Assembly (NCBI GenBank): GCA_029256035.1
Contig: JAQSYR010000002.1
Span: 1 to 45,410 of the forward strand
Length of the DNA stretch: 45,410 bases
Source of the DNA: Anaerocolumna sp.
GTDB lineage: Bacteria > Bacillota > Clostridia > Lachnospirales > Lachnospiraceae
Direction: 5' to 3'
Shown here in pieces: positions 27,884-36,175 of this stretch (the stretch's first letter is position 1; each line of letters opens with the position of its first letter). The notes under the pieces are model-generated. The model was given only the letters and a program-made list of their open reading frames with translations, was not told the origin of the DNA and ran no database searches. Both the position numbers and the translations under genes were made by a program.

Positions 27884-29092
27884 ATGCTTATAGTAAAAAA
27901 ATTCGGTGGAACATCAGTAGCCGATAAAGAGAGAATTTTAAACGTTGCCAGAAGATGTGTGGAAGAATATAAAAAAGGCAATGAAGTAGTGGTAGTATTA
28001 TCAGCTATGGGAAAACAGACGGATGTTTTATTGTCCCAGGCAAGAGAAATTAATCCTAACGCAGCAAAAAGAGAGATTGATATGCTCCTTACTACAGGAG
28101 AACAAATTTCAGTCGCATTAATGGCAATGGCAATTGATTCCTTAGGTGTACCAGCAATATCATTAAATGCATTTCAGGTAGCAATGCATACAACATCAGT
28201 ATATGGTAATGCAAGATTAAAGAGAATTGATTCCGAAAGAATTAGGAATGAACTTGCAAGCAAAAAAATTGTTATTATCACTGGATTCCAAGGAATTAAT
28301 CAAGTGGATGACTATACCACTCTCGGAAGAGGCGGTTCAGATACTACAGCAGTTGCATTAGCTGCAGCTTTAAATGCGGATGCCTGTGAGATATATACAG
28401 ATGTAGATGGTGTGTTTACAGCAGATCCAAGAGTAGTCTCTAATGCAAGAAAGATAGATGAAATAACTTATGATGAGATGTTAGAGTTAGCATCTTTAGG
28501 AGCAGGAGTGCTACACAACAGATCTGTAGAAATGGCTAAAAAATATGGTGTACAGTTAGTGGTACGTTCAAGTCTAAATAATACCGAAGGAACGATTGTC
28601 AAGGAGGAAGTAAATATGGAAAAATTGCTTGTAAGTGGAGTAGCAGCAGATAGAAACACAGCTCGTATTGCTGTTATGGGATTAGAAGATCAACCGGGGG
28701 TAGCTTTTAAATTATTCAACCATTTAGCAAAACACAACATTAATGTTGATATTATTCTTCAGTCCGTGGGACGAGATGGAACAAAAGACATTAGCTTTAC
28801 TGTATCTGAAGATAATGTAGATGAAGCTGTTGAGATTTTAGAGCGTCACAGAGAAGGCAGCTTAAAGTGCCACGGTATTGATGTAGAAAAGAACGTAGCG
28901 AAAGTATCCATCGTAGGTGCTGGTATGATGACAAATGCAGGCGTAGCAGCTAAGATGTTTGAAGCTTTATATGATGCAGGAGTTAACATTAAGATGATTT
29001 CAACTTCAGAAATCAGAGTTACTGTTCTTATTGATGAAAGTTATGTAGATCAGGCCATGAAGGCAGTTCATGATAAATTTAGTCTGGCTTAA
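27884..29092 (+). CDS. lysC: aspartate kinase
   Basis: Aspartokinase makes aspartyl phosphate, the first step to lysine, threonine and methionine. The 402-aa product has the amino-acid kinase domain (about 1-240): MLIVKKFGGTSVAD, TTGEQISVALMAMAI, GRGGSDTTAVALAAAL and EIYTDVDGVFTADPR. Two ACT domains follow (about 262-400), starting MGLEDQPGVAFKLFNHLA. The start ATG 27884 follows AGGAGG. An internal in-frame ATG (codon 245, 28616) with a strong ribosome binding site predicts a separately translated beta subunit. No lysine riboswitch fits in the 62-bp upstream gap. Confidence 0.95.
   Translation: MLIVKKFGGTSVADKERILNVARRCVEEYKKGNEVVVVLSAMGKQTDVLLSQAREINPNAAKREIDMLLTTGEQISVALMAMAIDSLGVPAISLNAFQVAMHTTSVYGNARLKRIDSERIRNELASKKIVIITGFQGINQVDDYTTLGRGGSDTTAVALAAALNADACEIYTDVDGVFTADPRVVSNARKIDEITYDEMLELASLGAGVLHNRSVEMAKKYGVQLVVRSSLNNTEGTIVKEEVNMEKLLVSGVAADRNTARIAVMGLEDQPGVAFKLFNHLAKHNINVDIILQSVGRDGTKDISFTVSEDNVDEAVEILERHREGSLKCHGIDVEKNVAKVSIVGAGMMTNAGVAAKMFEALYDAGVNIKMISTSEIRVTVLIDESYVDQAMKAVHDKFSLA
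28616..29092 (+). CDS. predicted beta subunit of aspartate kinase (internal in-frame start)
   Basis: Inside lysC, AAGGAGG at 28601-28607 precedes an in-frame ATG at 28616 by 8 nt. Translation from here would give a 158-aa protein beginning MEKLLVSGVAADRNTARIAV, exactly the tandem ACT-domain regulatory half. Bacillus subtilis aspartokinase II is known to be made in this way as an alpha2beta2 enzyme. The ribosome binding site is better than that of many real genes in the window, and it lies at the domain boundary. That it is used here is inferred. Confidence 0.7.
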   Translation: MEKLLVSGVAADRNTARIAVMGLEDQPGVAFKLFNHLAKHNINVDIILQSVGRDGTKDISFTVSEDNVDEAVEILERHREGSLKCHGIDVEKNVAKVSIVGAGMMTNAGVAAKMFEALYDAGVNIKMISTSEIRVTVLIDESYVDQAMKAVHDKFSLA

Positions 29093-29123
29093 ACTAGTAT
29101 TACAGATAGGGTAAAAGAAAGAT

Positions 29124-29173
29124 AGGTGGTACGATAGGTATTTGCATAAAAATATCTATCGTACCACCTTTTT
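29124..29173. terminator. strong bidirectional terminator between lysC and the Lsr island
   Basis: AGGTGGTACGATAG (29124-29137) pairs perfectly with CTATCGTACCACCT (29156-29169), and the stem continues inward with GTATTT/AAATAT. A T-tract follows on the plus strand, and T-rich sequence exits on the minus strand, so it can end lysC and the leftward cupin gene. Confidence 0.92.
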
Positions 29174-29218
29174 ATAAGATAATACCTTAAGTTTAGATTA
29201 AGTCAGTTTAAAACTTAC

Positions 29219-29560
29219 TTATAAATCAACTTCAACTTTATCTACCTCTTCATATGGTGCAAGTGTAGAAACCATTCTTACCACGGAATTAGAATTATTT
29301 ACTACATAATGAACTTCACTTGGTTCAATATGTATTAGTTGACCTTGAGTTAATGTATATTTTGTTCCATCAACAATAATATCAACTTCTCCCTCTAAAA
29401 TATAAAAATCCTCTTCCATCACATTGTGATAATGGGCTTTAAAGTCTTGACCAGCTTGAAATTGAACAATCGCAAAATTCATTCTTGGACCTTTCATTAA
29501 GTATTTTGGTCCACTATCTCCGAATCGATATTCATAATCTTTTTCATCAACTATAAACAT
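29219..29560 (-). CDS. cupin domain protein in the Lsr island
   Basis: The 113-aa product is a single small cupin barrel with an intact metal site: His43, His45 and Glu50 in motif 1 (HYHNVMEEDFYILEG) and His84 with Asn88 in motif 2 (EPSEVHYVVN). Such cupins are often metal-dependent isomerases, epimerases or sensors. It is the third gene of the leftward unit lsrR-lsrK-cupin, 77 bp after lsrK, with its own binding site GAGGAGG. No LsrG gene follows lsrF, so this cupin may stand in for the phospho-AI-2 isomerase step; that is a hypothesis from context. It could equally be a sugar-sensing or unrelated protein. Confidence 0.8.
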   Translation of the reverse strand: MFIVDEKDYEYRFGDSGPKYLMKGPRMNFAIVQFQAGQDFKAHYHNVMEEDFYILEGEVDIIVDGTKYTLTQGQLIHIEPSEVHYVVNNSNSVVRMVSTLAPYEEVDKVEVDL

Positions 29561-29637
29561 TCTTATGCCTCCTCAAATTAATTAGTGTTAATAATTCTTA
29601 TTTAAAGTAAAACAATATTTTAATAGAAATGGATAAA

Positions 29638-31206
29638 TTATATTCCAGGGGCTATCCACATGTTTTTCGTAAGTTTTAGATCGCATAGGTTTAGCTGTGC
29701 TTGGTATATTTTTTCCCATTGATTAAACATTTGGGTGTAAAGTATATGGTTATTATTATTCGGGTAGTAGGTTTCTTCCATCTGAACAATTCTATTTATA
29801 GCATTTTCAATATTATCATAAATACCAACACCAACACCTGCTAGAATGGCTGCTCCTAGTGCAGTTGCTTCTTTTACTTTTGGTATATGTACAGGCAATC
29901 CTAAAACATCGGATAATATTTGACACCACAATGGACTTTTGGATGCTCCAGATGCAAAAACTATTTCTTTGGGCATTTTTCCTGTAAGTGAAGCAACTAA
30001 TTCCATATTACCTTTTGTGACAAGTGCAGCATTTTCCATAATAGCCCGGTAAAAGGTGTATCGGTTGAATTTTTCTGGATTTATAGCGAAGTTAGTAAAG
30101 GTTGGAGCGGCGTGTTTCCAATTTATATAATTCATTGTATCGGAAAAGGTGCACATCATACCGTAGCAACCTGCAGGTATTTTTTCGGCTTCCTGATTCA
30201 TATAGAAATATGGGTCGACTCCTGTCTGTTTTGCTTTTTCTTTTTCAAGCTGACAAAATGCATCACGATACCATCGCATTATTAGACCAGGATAAAAAGC
30301 AATTGCTTCATATTGCCACAGATTAGGTAGTGCATGACAATTAACGCGAACCCGACATTCAGAGTCGGTTAATACTGTATTGGTGTTGTACTCATATTGC
30401 CAAAAACTACCTCCCATAACGGCTGCTTGTGATGGGGAAACAACGCCTACGCCAATGCATCCAAGTTGTGCATCACCGCCACCTGCTACAACGGGGGTGC
30501 CGTTTGTAAGTCCGGTTAATTCAGCCGCTTCAAGGGAAACACTTGCTACGATGGTTCCGCTTTCATAGACTGTTGGAAATATAGTGCTTTTTATTCCGGA
30601 TTTTTCTGCTATTGTAGTATCCCATTGTCTTTTCTCTAAGTCAAAAACCCCTGAGGTACAACCGTTACTTGGTTCAGTGGAAAGGACTCCAGTAAGCTTA
30701 TAGATTAACCAGTCATTAAACATTGTAACAGTTGCTATTTTTTCATAGATATCTGGCATTTTATTTTTGACCCACAAAATACGTGGAAGTGCGCCCAGTG
30801 CAAAGGTCTGACCTGATACGTTGTAAATTTCCTTCTCCAATGTAGGGGATTGTTCTATTAGCTGAATTACCTCGTCCTCCGAGCGTGCATCTACATTAGC
30901 ACATGCCCATATTTCTCTCTTTTCTTTATCATACAAGACAATACCTTCTCGCATACTGGTTGTAGATATACCTACAATATCTTTGGTAGAAATACCACAC
31001 TGTGCTATGGCATCTTTTATACATCCTGCTGCTAACTTCCAATTGTAAACCCAATCAAAGTCCATTGAACCTGGAAAGCGAGGATCTTCTTTGTGCTCCC
31101 ACTCTTTTTGTGAAACTGCAAGCTGATTACCGTCTAAATCAAAGATAACAGCTCGTACACTACCCGTACCAGCATCAATGGCCATTAAGTAGCTTTTATC
31201 ACCCAT
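29638..31206 (-). CDS. lsrK: autoinducer-2 kinase LsrK
   Basis: LsrK phosphorylates imported AI-2 (open-chain DPD), trapping it and making the LsrR inducer. The 522-aa product is an FGGY-family kinase. It opens with YLMAIDAGTGSVRAVIFDLD, which is very close to enteric LsrK, and keeps SMREGIVLYD, WACANVDARS, GGGDAQLGC, MRWYRDAFC and KEATALGAAILAGVG, ending in WIAPGI. Overall collinearity with Escherichia coli LsrK distinguishes it from xylulokinase or glycerol kinase relatives. The start follows AAGGAGGAAGGTTT-type sequence on the minus strand. It lies 36 bp after lsrR and in the same leftward unit. Confidence 0.93.
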   Translation of the reverse strand: MGDKSYLMAIDAGTGSVRAVIFDLDGNQLAVSQKEWEHKEDPRFPGSMDFDWVYNWKLAAGCIKDAIAQCGISTKDIVGISTTSMREGIVLYDKEKREIWACANVDARSEDEVIQLIEQSPTLEKEIYNVSGQTFALGALPRILWVKNKMPDIYEKIATVTMFNDWLIYKLTGVLSTEPSNGCTSGVFDLEKRQWDTTIAEKSGIKSTIFPTVYESGTIVASVSLEAAELTGLTNGTPVVAGGGDAQLGCIGVGVVSPSQAAVMGGSFWQYEYNTNTVLTDSECRVRVNCHALPNLWQYEAIAFYPGLIMRWYRDAFCQLEKEKAKQTGVDPYFYMNQEAEKIPAGCYGMMCTFSDTMNYINWKHAAPTFTNFAINPEKFNRYTFYRAIMENAALVTKGNMELVASLTGKMPKEIVFASGASKSPLWCQILSDVLGLPVHIPKVKEATALGAAILAGVGVGIYDNIENAINRIVQMEETYYPNNNNHILYTQMFNQWEKIYQAQLNLCDLKLTKNMWIAPGI

Positions 31207-31242
31207 AAACCTTCCTCCTTAAAATATATAGTATTGCTTAAA

Positions 31243-32172
31243 TTATTCTAGGTCCAACAATTTTTGTGCTGTGCTTTCGTCTGTAATTAAAATATCAAGA
31301 TATTTGCCTTTTAAGGTTGCATTAATTGCTAGAATCTTACTGTCTCCTGCAGCAACGCCGATTACATTATTTAATTCTCTTAATAATGGTAGCGGTGTAC
31401 TGATTAATCTTGAGTCGATTTCGGTATCAATTATGTTACCGTCTTTATCAATAAAATGGGAGAGTAAATCACCTACGGCTCCTTGCATTCGCAATAGTAT
31501 GAAATCGTTCTGAGTAAGTATAGAAGATTTTATTATAGTCGCATCTTCGCTCATAGAACCAATTCCTACGATAGTCATACTTGCCAGTTTTATCATGCTC
31601 GATATTTCCTGGATAGAGGCTTCGTTTTTCATTGCCTCTGCCATCTCCTGAGAAGAAGCAAGGAGAGGGGAAGGCATTAAATAAAGCTTAGCGTTAAAGA
31701 TATTAGATTGTGTATTTGGTAAATAATATCGGACACCACCAGTTAATGATACATAAGAAACCGTTGAATCTACATTGGTTGCCAAATGATTCAGAGTTCT
31801 TGATGGAGTGTCACCATAACCGAAATTTACAAAGCAATTATCTGGTATCCGATTACTAATATACATAGCTGCTGCTTTAGCAATTGTTTCATTTACCTCT
31901 TCGCTATTAGGATTAGTAGGCACTATATATATATCTTTTAGGTTATACTTCTGAATCAATGCCTGCTCTAACTCGATTCGTTTACTGGGGTTTGCTCGGA
32001 TCTGAAATTGTACAATCCCACTTTCTCTAGCTTTATCTAACAGTTTTATTACTCTCATACGAGAAATTCCTAACAGATCGGCTATACTTTGCTGGGTCAT
32101 ATTTTCCAAATAATAGTACCAAGCAATTTTGGCCATTAAGTTTTCCTCGAATTCTTTCTCTGCTCTGTCCAT
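31243..32172 (-). CDS. lsrR: LsrR, SorC-family transcriptional repressor of the AI-2 operon
   Basis: LsrR represses the lsr genes until phospho-AI-2 binds. The 309-aa product has an N-terminal helix-turn-helix (about residues 26-47, TQQSIADLLGISRMRVIKLL) and a SorC/DeoR-type sugar-phosphate-binding domain (about 55-309) with VNFGYGDTPSRTLNHLA and VSLTGGVRYY. The order lsrK-lsrR, divergent from lsrACDBF, matches the enteric layout. A GGGAG site precedes the start. The shared divergent region (32173-32576) would hold its operators; candidate motifs are given there. Confidence 0.92.
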   Translation of the reverse strand: MDRAEKEFEENLMAKIAWYYYLENMTQQSIADLLGISRMRVIKLLDKARESGIVQFQIRANPSKRIELEQALIQKYNLKDIYIVPTNPNSEEVNETIAKAAAMYISNRIPDNCFVNFGYGDTPSRTLNHLATNVDSTVSYVSLTGGVRYYLPNTQSNIFNAKLYLMPSPLLASSQEMAEAMKNEASIQEISSMIKLASMTIVGIGSMSEDATIIKSSILTQNDFILLRMQGAVGDLLSHFIDKDGNIIDTEIDSRLISTPLPLLRELNNVIGVAAGDSKILAINATLKGKYLDILITDESTAQKLLDLE

Positions 32173-32576
32173 AGTATGTAACTCCCTTCATTATTATATG
32201 ATAAACATATGTTGTATTCACTATAATTGGATATCATTTGTTTTGAATAGAAACAATTGATTTTCTTTTTTAAAAGTATAGCAGTTTATATATAATATGT
32301 CAATATTAATCTTATGATGTAAAATGATGCATTATTGCACATAATATTTTTTACTAATCTTATATATATGGATAATATATACATATGTAATTTGAAATGA
32401 TTTTGAATAATGTACAATATTACCATAGATAAAATGAATGAATTAAAAAAATGTTATTAAATATTTATTTTTATCTGTTGACAAAATGATTGAAATGTCT
32501 TATCATTTAGTCAAGTAAAGTACAACAAAATTTACATCAAGTAACAAATGTACTTGTTTTGATAGGAGGAAGAAAA
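32173..32576. promoter_or_regulatory. divergent lsrR/lsrA control region
   Basis: This 404-bp AT-rich region has no coding frame. The lsrA promoter is TTGACA (32478-32483), a 17-bp spacer and TATCAT (32501-32506). The motif AAATGAT or its complement occurs five times: 32233-32239 (minus), 32332-32338, 32395-32401 and 32484-32490 (plus), and 32502-32508 (minus). The last two form an inverted repeat across the lsrA spacer and -10. Two ACATATGT-centred palindromes lie at 32204-32213 and 32380-32389. CAAGTA (32538-32543) and TACTTG (32551-32556) form a small inverted repeat before the lsrA binding site. LsrR binding is inferred. Confidence 0.6.
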
Positions 32577-34094
32577 ATGCAAGTGATTGGGGAACCACCT
32601 ATTAGCGAAACAATGATTTCATTACGAGGTATATGCAAATGTTTTTCATCAAACATAGTACTAAAAGGAATTGATCTAGACATTAGGCGTGGAGAAGTAG
32701 TGGCTTTGATTGGCGGTAATGGTGCTGGTAAGAGTACCTTGATGAAGATAATTATGGGTATCTATCAACAAGATAAAGGAGATATTTACTTAAACGGAGA
32801 AAAAGTAAATATGGTAAAACCTTCCGTAGCACTAATTCATGGCATTTATTTAGTTCCACAGGAACCTATGTTGTTTCCTAATATGACAGTAGAAGAGAAT
32901 ATAACAATAGGATTTCCGAATAAAAAGTCTGAATTACATACTAGAATTGTTGCTATCATGGATCAATTAGGATGGAAAATCAAGTTAGATCGTAAAGCAA
33001 ATACGTTATCTATCGCAGAGCAGCAATTAGTTGAAATTCTAAGAGGGCTTCTTAGAGATTCAAAAATATTAATTTTAGATGAACCAACGTCTTCTTTAAC
33101 ATTTAATGAAGTAGAATCTTTATTTAAATTAATAGAGGATCTGAAGAAGAAAGGAATTTGTATCTTTTATATTACTCATCGATTATCAGAAGTTTTTGAA
33201 ATTGCAACACATGTTGCGATTATGCGAGATGGAATGATAACCTTAAAAGGTCCAGTATCTGATTTTACCAAAGATGATTTAGTCAAAGGATTATTACCAC
33301 CTGAAACAAAGATGAAAACTAGTGAAAAATCAGAAGCTTTAGATTACACAAATCTAAAGCCCATATTGCAAGTTCAGAACTTTACAGGCTATGGATTTAG
33401 AGATATTAATTTAGAAGTTTATCCAGGTGAGATTCTTGGAGTAGCAGGAGTAGTTGGTGCAGGAAGAACAGAATTTGCAACTACTATTTTTGGGATGGAT
33501 GATGTAAAGTCAGGACACGTAATAATGGATGGTGAAGATATTACAGGAGCTTCTACAAGAACAGTCTTAGATAAAGGTATTAACTATGTTCCAGAAGATA
33601 GATATCAAAATGGAATTTTTAAGATTGGCGATGTAGGGTCTAATCTATCATCTGCATTTCTTAGAAAAAGTAGTAAGTTTTTTTTGAATTTTAAGTCTGA
33701 AAAACAATTAGCTGATGATTATATCAAAAATTTCAGAATTAAGGTAACCGGACAAAATCAAGTTATGGGATCTCTTTCTGGCGGAAATCAGCAAAAAGTG
33801 GTTATTGCAAGAGCATTATCTACGTTACCCAAAGTAGTAATCTTAGATGAGCCTACCAGAGGTATAGATGCCGGAGCAAGAGGTGATGTATATACGATTA
33901 TAAACCAATTAAAAAAGCAGGGAGTTGCAGTGTTACTAATTTCTTCTGATTTTGAGGAAATAGTTGAATTAAGTGATCGAGCAGTGATAATGTATCAAGG
34001 TTCAATCAACCAAAGTTTTATAAGAGAACAAATAAATTTGGATAATTTAACAGCAGCTTCGTTTGGCGTATATGAGGAGGATGGTAATGAATGA
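32577..34094 (+). CDS. lsrA: AI-2 ABC transporter ATP-binding protein LsrA
   Basis: LsrA powers uptake of AI-2. The 505-aa product contains two fused ABC ATPase domains as in ribose-type transporters. The N-terminal domain has Walker A GGNGAGKST (47-54), Walker B ILILDEPTSSL and a variant signature LSIAEQQLVEI. The C-terminal domain has signature LSGGNQQKVVIARAL and Walker B VVILDEPTRGID, but its P loop is degenerate (GVVGAGRTE, no lysine), which is usual for the second half of this subfamily. The start ATG 32577 follows AGGAGG (32564-32569); an upstream TTG frame overlaps that site. It overlaps lsrC by 4 bp. Confidence 0.93.
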   Translation: MQVIGEPPISETMISLRGICKCFSSNIVLKGIDLDIRRGEVVALIGGNGAGKSTLMKIIMGIYQQDKGDIYLNGEKVNMVKPSVALIHGIYLVPQEPMLFPNMTVEENITIGFPNKKSELHTRIVAIMDQLGWKIKLDRKANTLSIAEQQLVEILRGLLRDSKILILDEPTSSLTFNEVESLFKLIEDLKKKGICIFYITHRLSEVFEIATHVAIMRDGMITLKGPVSDFTKDDLVKGLLPPETKMKTSEKSEALDYTNLKPILQVQNFTGYGFRDINLEVYPGEILGVAGVVGAGRTEFATTIFGMDDVKSGHVIMDGEDITGASTRTVLDKGINYVPEDRYQNGIFKIGDVGSNLSSAFLRKSSKFFLNFKSEKQLADDYIKNFRIKVTGQNQVMGSLSGGNQQKVVIARALSTLPKVVILDEPTRGIDAGARGDVYTIINQLKKQGVAVLLISSDFEEIVELSDRAVIMYQGSINQSFIREQINLDNLTAASFGVYEEDGNE

Positions 34095-35104
34095 AAACTT
34101 TAAAAAGAATTTTTAAAGCAAGAGAAATATCGTCCTTAACTTTTTTGATAATTATGTTTCTAGTTGTAGGTGCAGTCAATCCTGCATTTCTACAGATAAG
34201 AAATCTATTTCTTACGTTTAACGGAAGTGTCGTGTTTGTACTTTTGGCTGTTGGAATATCTTTTGTAATTATAACAGGAGAAATTGATGTTTCTATAGGT
34301 GCCACCCTTGGATTAGCAGCAGCAGTTTCAGCAACTTTGTTAAGAGGTGGAAGTCCATGGATAGTTGCACTAATTGCAGCAATATTAGTTGGTATCGGAG
34401 TTGGACTTATTAATGGTATCGGAGTTACTGTTTTAAGGGTACCTTCCATCATAATGACACTTGGAGTTAATGGAATTGTAAGAGGAGCTATTTACGTATA
34501 TACCAACGGTAAATGGGTAGAAAATATTCCCTTTGAGTTTAAAGCTCTTTCACAAGCAAGTATTTTTAAAACAGTAACTTATTTTTTCTTCTGTACAATT
34601 TTATTTATGCTCTTGGTTCATTTCATACTCACTAAAACTAGACAAGGACGTCATTTTGCAGCAGTTGGTGATAATATGCAAGGGGCAAATCTAATTGGAA
34701 TACCAGTTGATAAAACAAAAGTGATAGCATATATAGTAAGCGGAATTTTTGCTGCTATAGCAGGTATTGTTTATGTAAGCCGTGTAGGCTTTGTTACTCC
34801 TACAGCAGGAAATGGATATGAAATGAAAGCAATTGCTGCATGTGTGTTAGGGGGTATTAGTCTTGCAGGTGGAGTTGGAACTGTGGTTGGTGCAACAATA
34901 GGTGCAATTATTATGGCTTCCATCAGTCGTGTTTTAGTATTTTTACAATTTTCTTCAGATTATGATAATACAATTACAGGAATTTTACTAATTGTAATTG
35001 TAGTTGCAGACTCCTTAATTCAAAGACGTATTTGTGAAAAGGCACGTCGGGAAAGATTGTCGGCAAGAACGTTATCAGAAGTAGGAGGTAAAGGCGATGA
35101 ATAA
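34091..35104 (+). CDS. lsrC: AI-2 ABC transporter permease LsrC
   Basis: This 337-aa membrane protein is one of two permease subunits that form the AI-2 channel. It has about eight to ten hydrophobic segments and the ribose/sugar-type permease features GEIDVSIGATLGLAAAVSA near residue 65 and a glycine-rich AAIAGIVYVSRVGFVTPTAG with CVLGGISLAGGVGTVVGATI near residue 245. The ATGA overlap with lsrA and the GAGGAGG site inside lsrA indicate translational coupling. Assignment as LsrC rather than another sugar permease rests on the operon. Confidence 0.9.
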   Translation: MKTLKRIFKAREISSLTFLIIMFLVVGAVNPAFLQIRNLFLTFNGSVVFVLLAVGISFVIITGEIDVSIGATLGLAAAVSATLLRGGSPWIVALIAAILVGIGVGLINGIGVTVLRVPSIIMTLGVNGIVRGAIYVYTNGKWVENIPFEFKALSQASIFKTVTYFFFCTILFMLLVHFILTKTRQGRHFAAVGDNMQGANLIGIPVDKTKVIAYIVSGIFAAIAGIVYVSRVGFVTPTAGNGYEMKAIAACVLGGISLAGGVGTVVGATIGAIIMASISRVLVFLQFSSDYDNTITGILLIVIVVADSLIQRRICEKARRERLSARTLSEVGGKGDE

Positions 35105-36101
35105 AAGTCTATTAAAAGAAAAACTATTTCGGTGGGAAAATTTTCTTGTCCTCATTTTGATAACGGAGATTATAATATTTGGTTTGCTAAATCCTAAGTT
35201 TTTACAATCCAGAGTTTTATTGGGGAGTATTAACGATTTTATATCAATTTGCATTATTTCATTATTTGTAACTTTTGTATTTATAACTGGTGGAATGGAT
35301 ATTCAAGCAGGTTCCATTGTGGGACTAACATCAATTTCTTTAGGAGTTTTATGGCAAGATGCGGGATTAAATATTTGGGCAGCTGTTGTTGTTGCCATTT
35401 TAATTGGAGCTATATGTGGTGCAATTAGTGGATTTTTAGTTGCATTTACTGGTGTTCAAGCCATGGTTGTGACTTTGGGTGGACAGTTCCTATATTCGGG
35501 ATTAGCCTTAGCAGTAGTTAATTTATCTTCTTCTAGTGCATTTGAGGGAATTAGTGGATTTCCTAACTCATTTATAGCTCTTGCAACGAGCAAAACTCTT
35601 GGAATACCAAACCAAGTAATAGTTTTCTTAATATTAATCATTTTAAGTTATATTTTATTACATAAAACAAAATATGGAAGATATATATTCCTTTGTGGAA
35701 TCAATCGTAATGCGGCTATATACTCTGGTATCAAAACCAAATTAATAATTATGAGTACCTATATTCTTTCCGGAATGAGTGCTTCTATCGCAGGAATTGT
35801 GTTAACAAGTTATCTTGGTTCAGCAAGAGCAGATCTTGGTAAAGAGTTAACGCTGCCAATAATAACAGCAGTAGTTCTAGGCGGAACTTCTAATTTGGGT
35901 GGAAAAGGTGGAGTATTGGGAACAGCTCTAGCAGCAGTAGTTATTGGAATAATGAGATTTGGATTAGTTATGGCAGGATTGCCAACTCAGTATTTAGATA
36001 TACCAATAGGTACATTACTTGTGGTTACAGTAGCAGCCCGAACAGTTTCAGGCAATACAAAGTTGATAAAAACCATTGGTAAAATGTTTGGCAAGGCTTA
36101 G
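35097..36101 (+). CDS. lsrD: AI-2 ABC transporter permease LsrD
   Basis: This is the second permease subunit, 334 aa, about eight to ten membrane segments. It shows GGMDIQAGSIVGLTSISLGV (the counterpart of the GEIDVS segment in LsrC) and VVLGGTSNLGGKGGVLGTAL toward the C terminus. It overlaps lsrC by 8 bp, with AGGAGGT at 35082-35088 as its binding site. LsrC and LsrD probably form a heterodimer. A 75-bp gap with an AT hairpin separates it from lsrB. Confidence 0.9.
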   Translation: MNKSLLKEKLFRWENFLVLILITEIIIFGLLNPKFLQSRVLLGSINDFISICIISLFVTFVFITGGMDIQAGSIVGLTSISLGVLWQDAGLNIWAAVVVAILIGAICGAISGFLVAFTGVQAMVVTLGGQFLYSGLALAVVNLSSSSAFEGISGFPNSFIALATSKTLGIPNQVIVFLILIILSYILLHKTKYGRYIFLCGINRNAAIYSGIKTKLIIMSTYILSGMSASIAGIVLTSYLGSARADLGKELTLPIITAVVLGGTSNLGGKGGVLGTALAAVVIGIMRFGLVMAGLPTQYLDIPIGTLLVVTVAARTVSGNTKLIKTIGKMFGKA

Positions 36102-36120
36102 GTTTGTGTTGAATTTGTTG

Positions 36121-36142
36121 ATTATTATATTTTTATAATAAT
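36121..36142 (+). promoter_or_regulatory. AT-rich hairpin between lsrD and lsrB
   Basis: ATTATTATA (36121-36129) pairs perfectly with TATAATAAT (36134-36142) around a TTTT loop. It lacks a T-tract. In many ABC operons such a structure before the binding-protein gene helps give it higher transcript levels; that is only a possibility here. Confidence 0.4.
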
Positions 36143-36175
36143 AGATGAAAAATAATGTATTGAGGAGGAATTGGT

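Noticed and set aside
29638-31206. Xylulokinase or glycerol kinase
   Set aside because: The N terminus and internal motifs are collinear with LsrK, and the neighbours are lsr genes.
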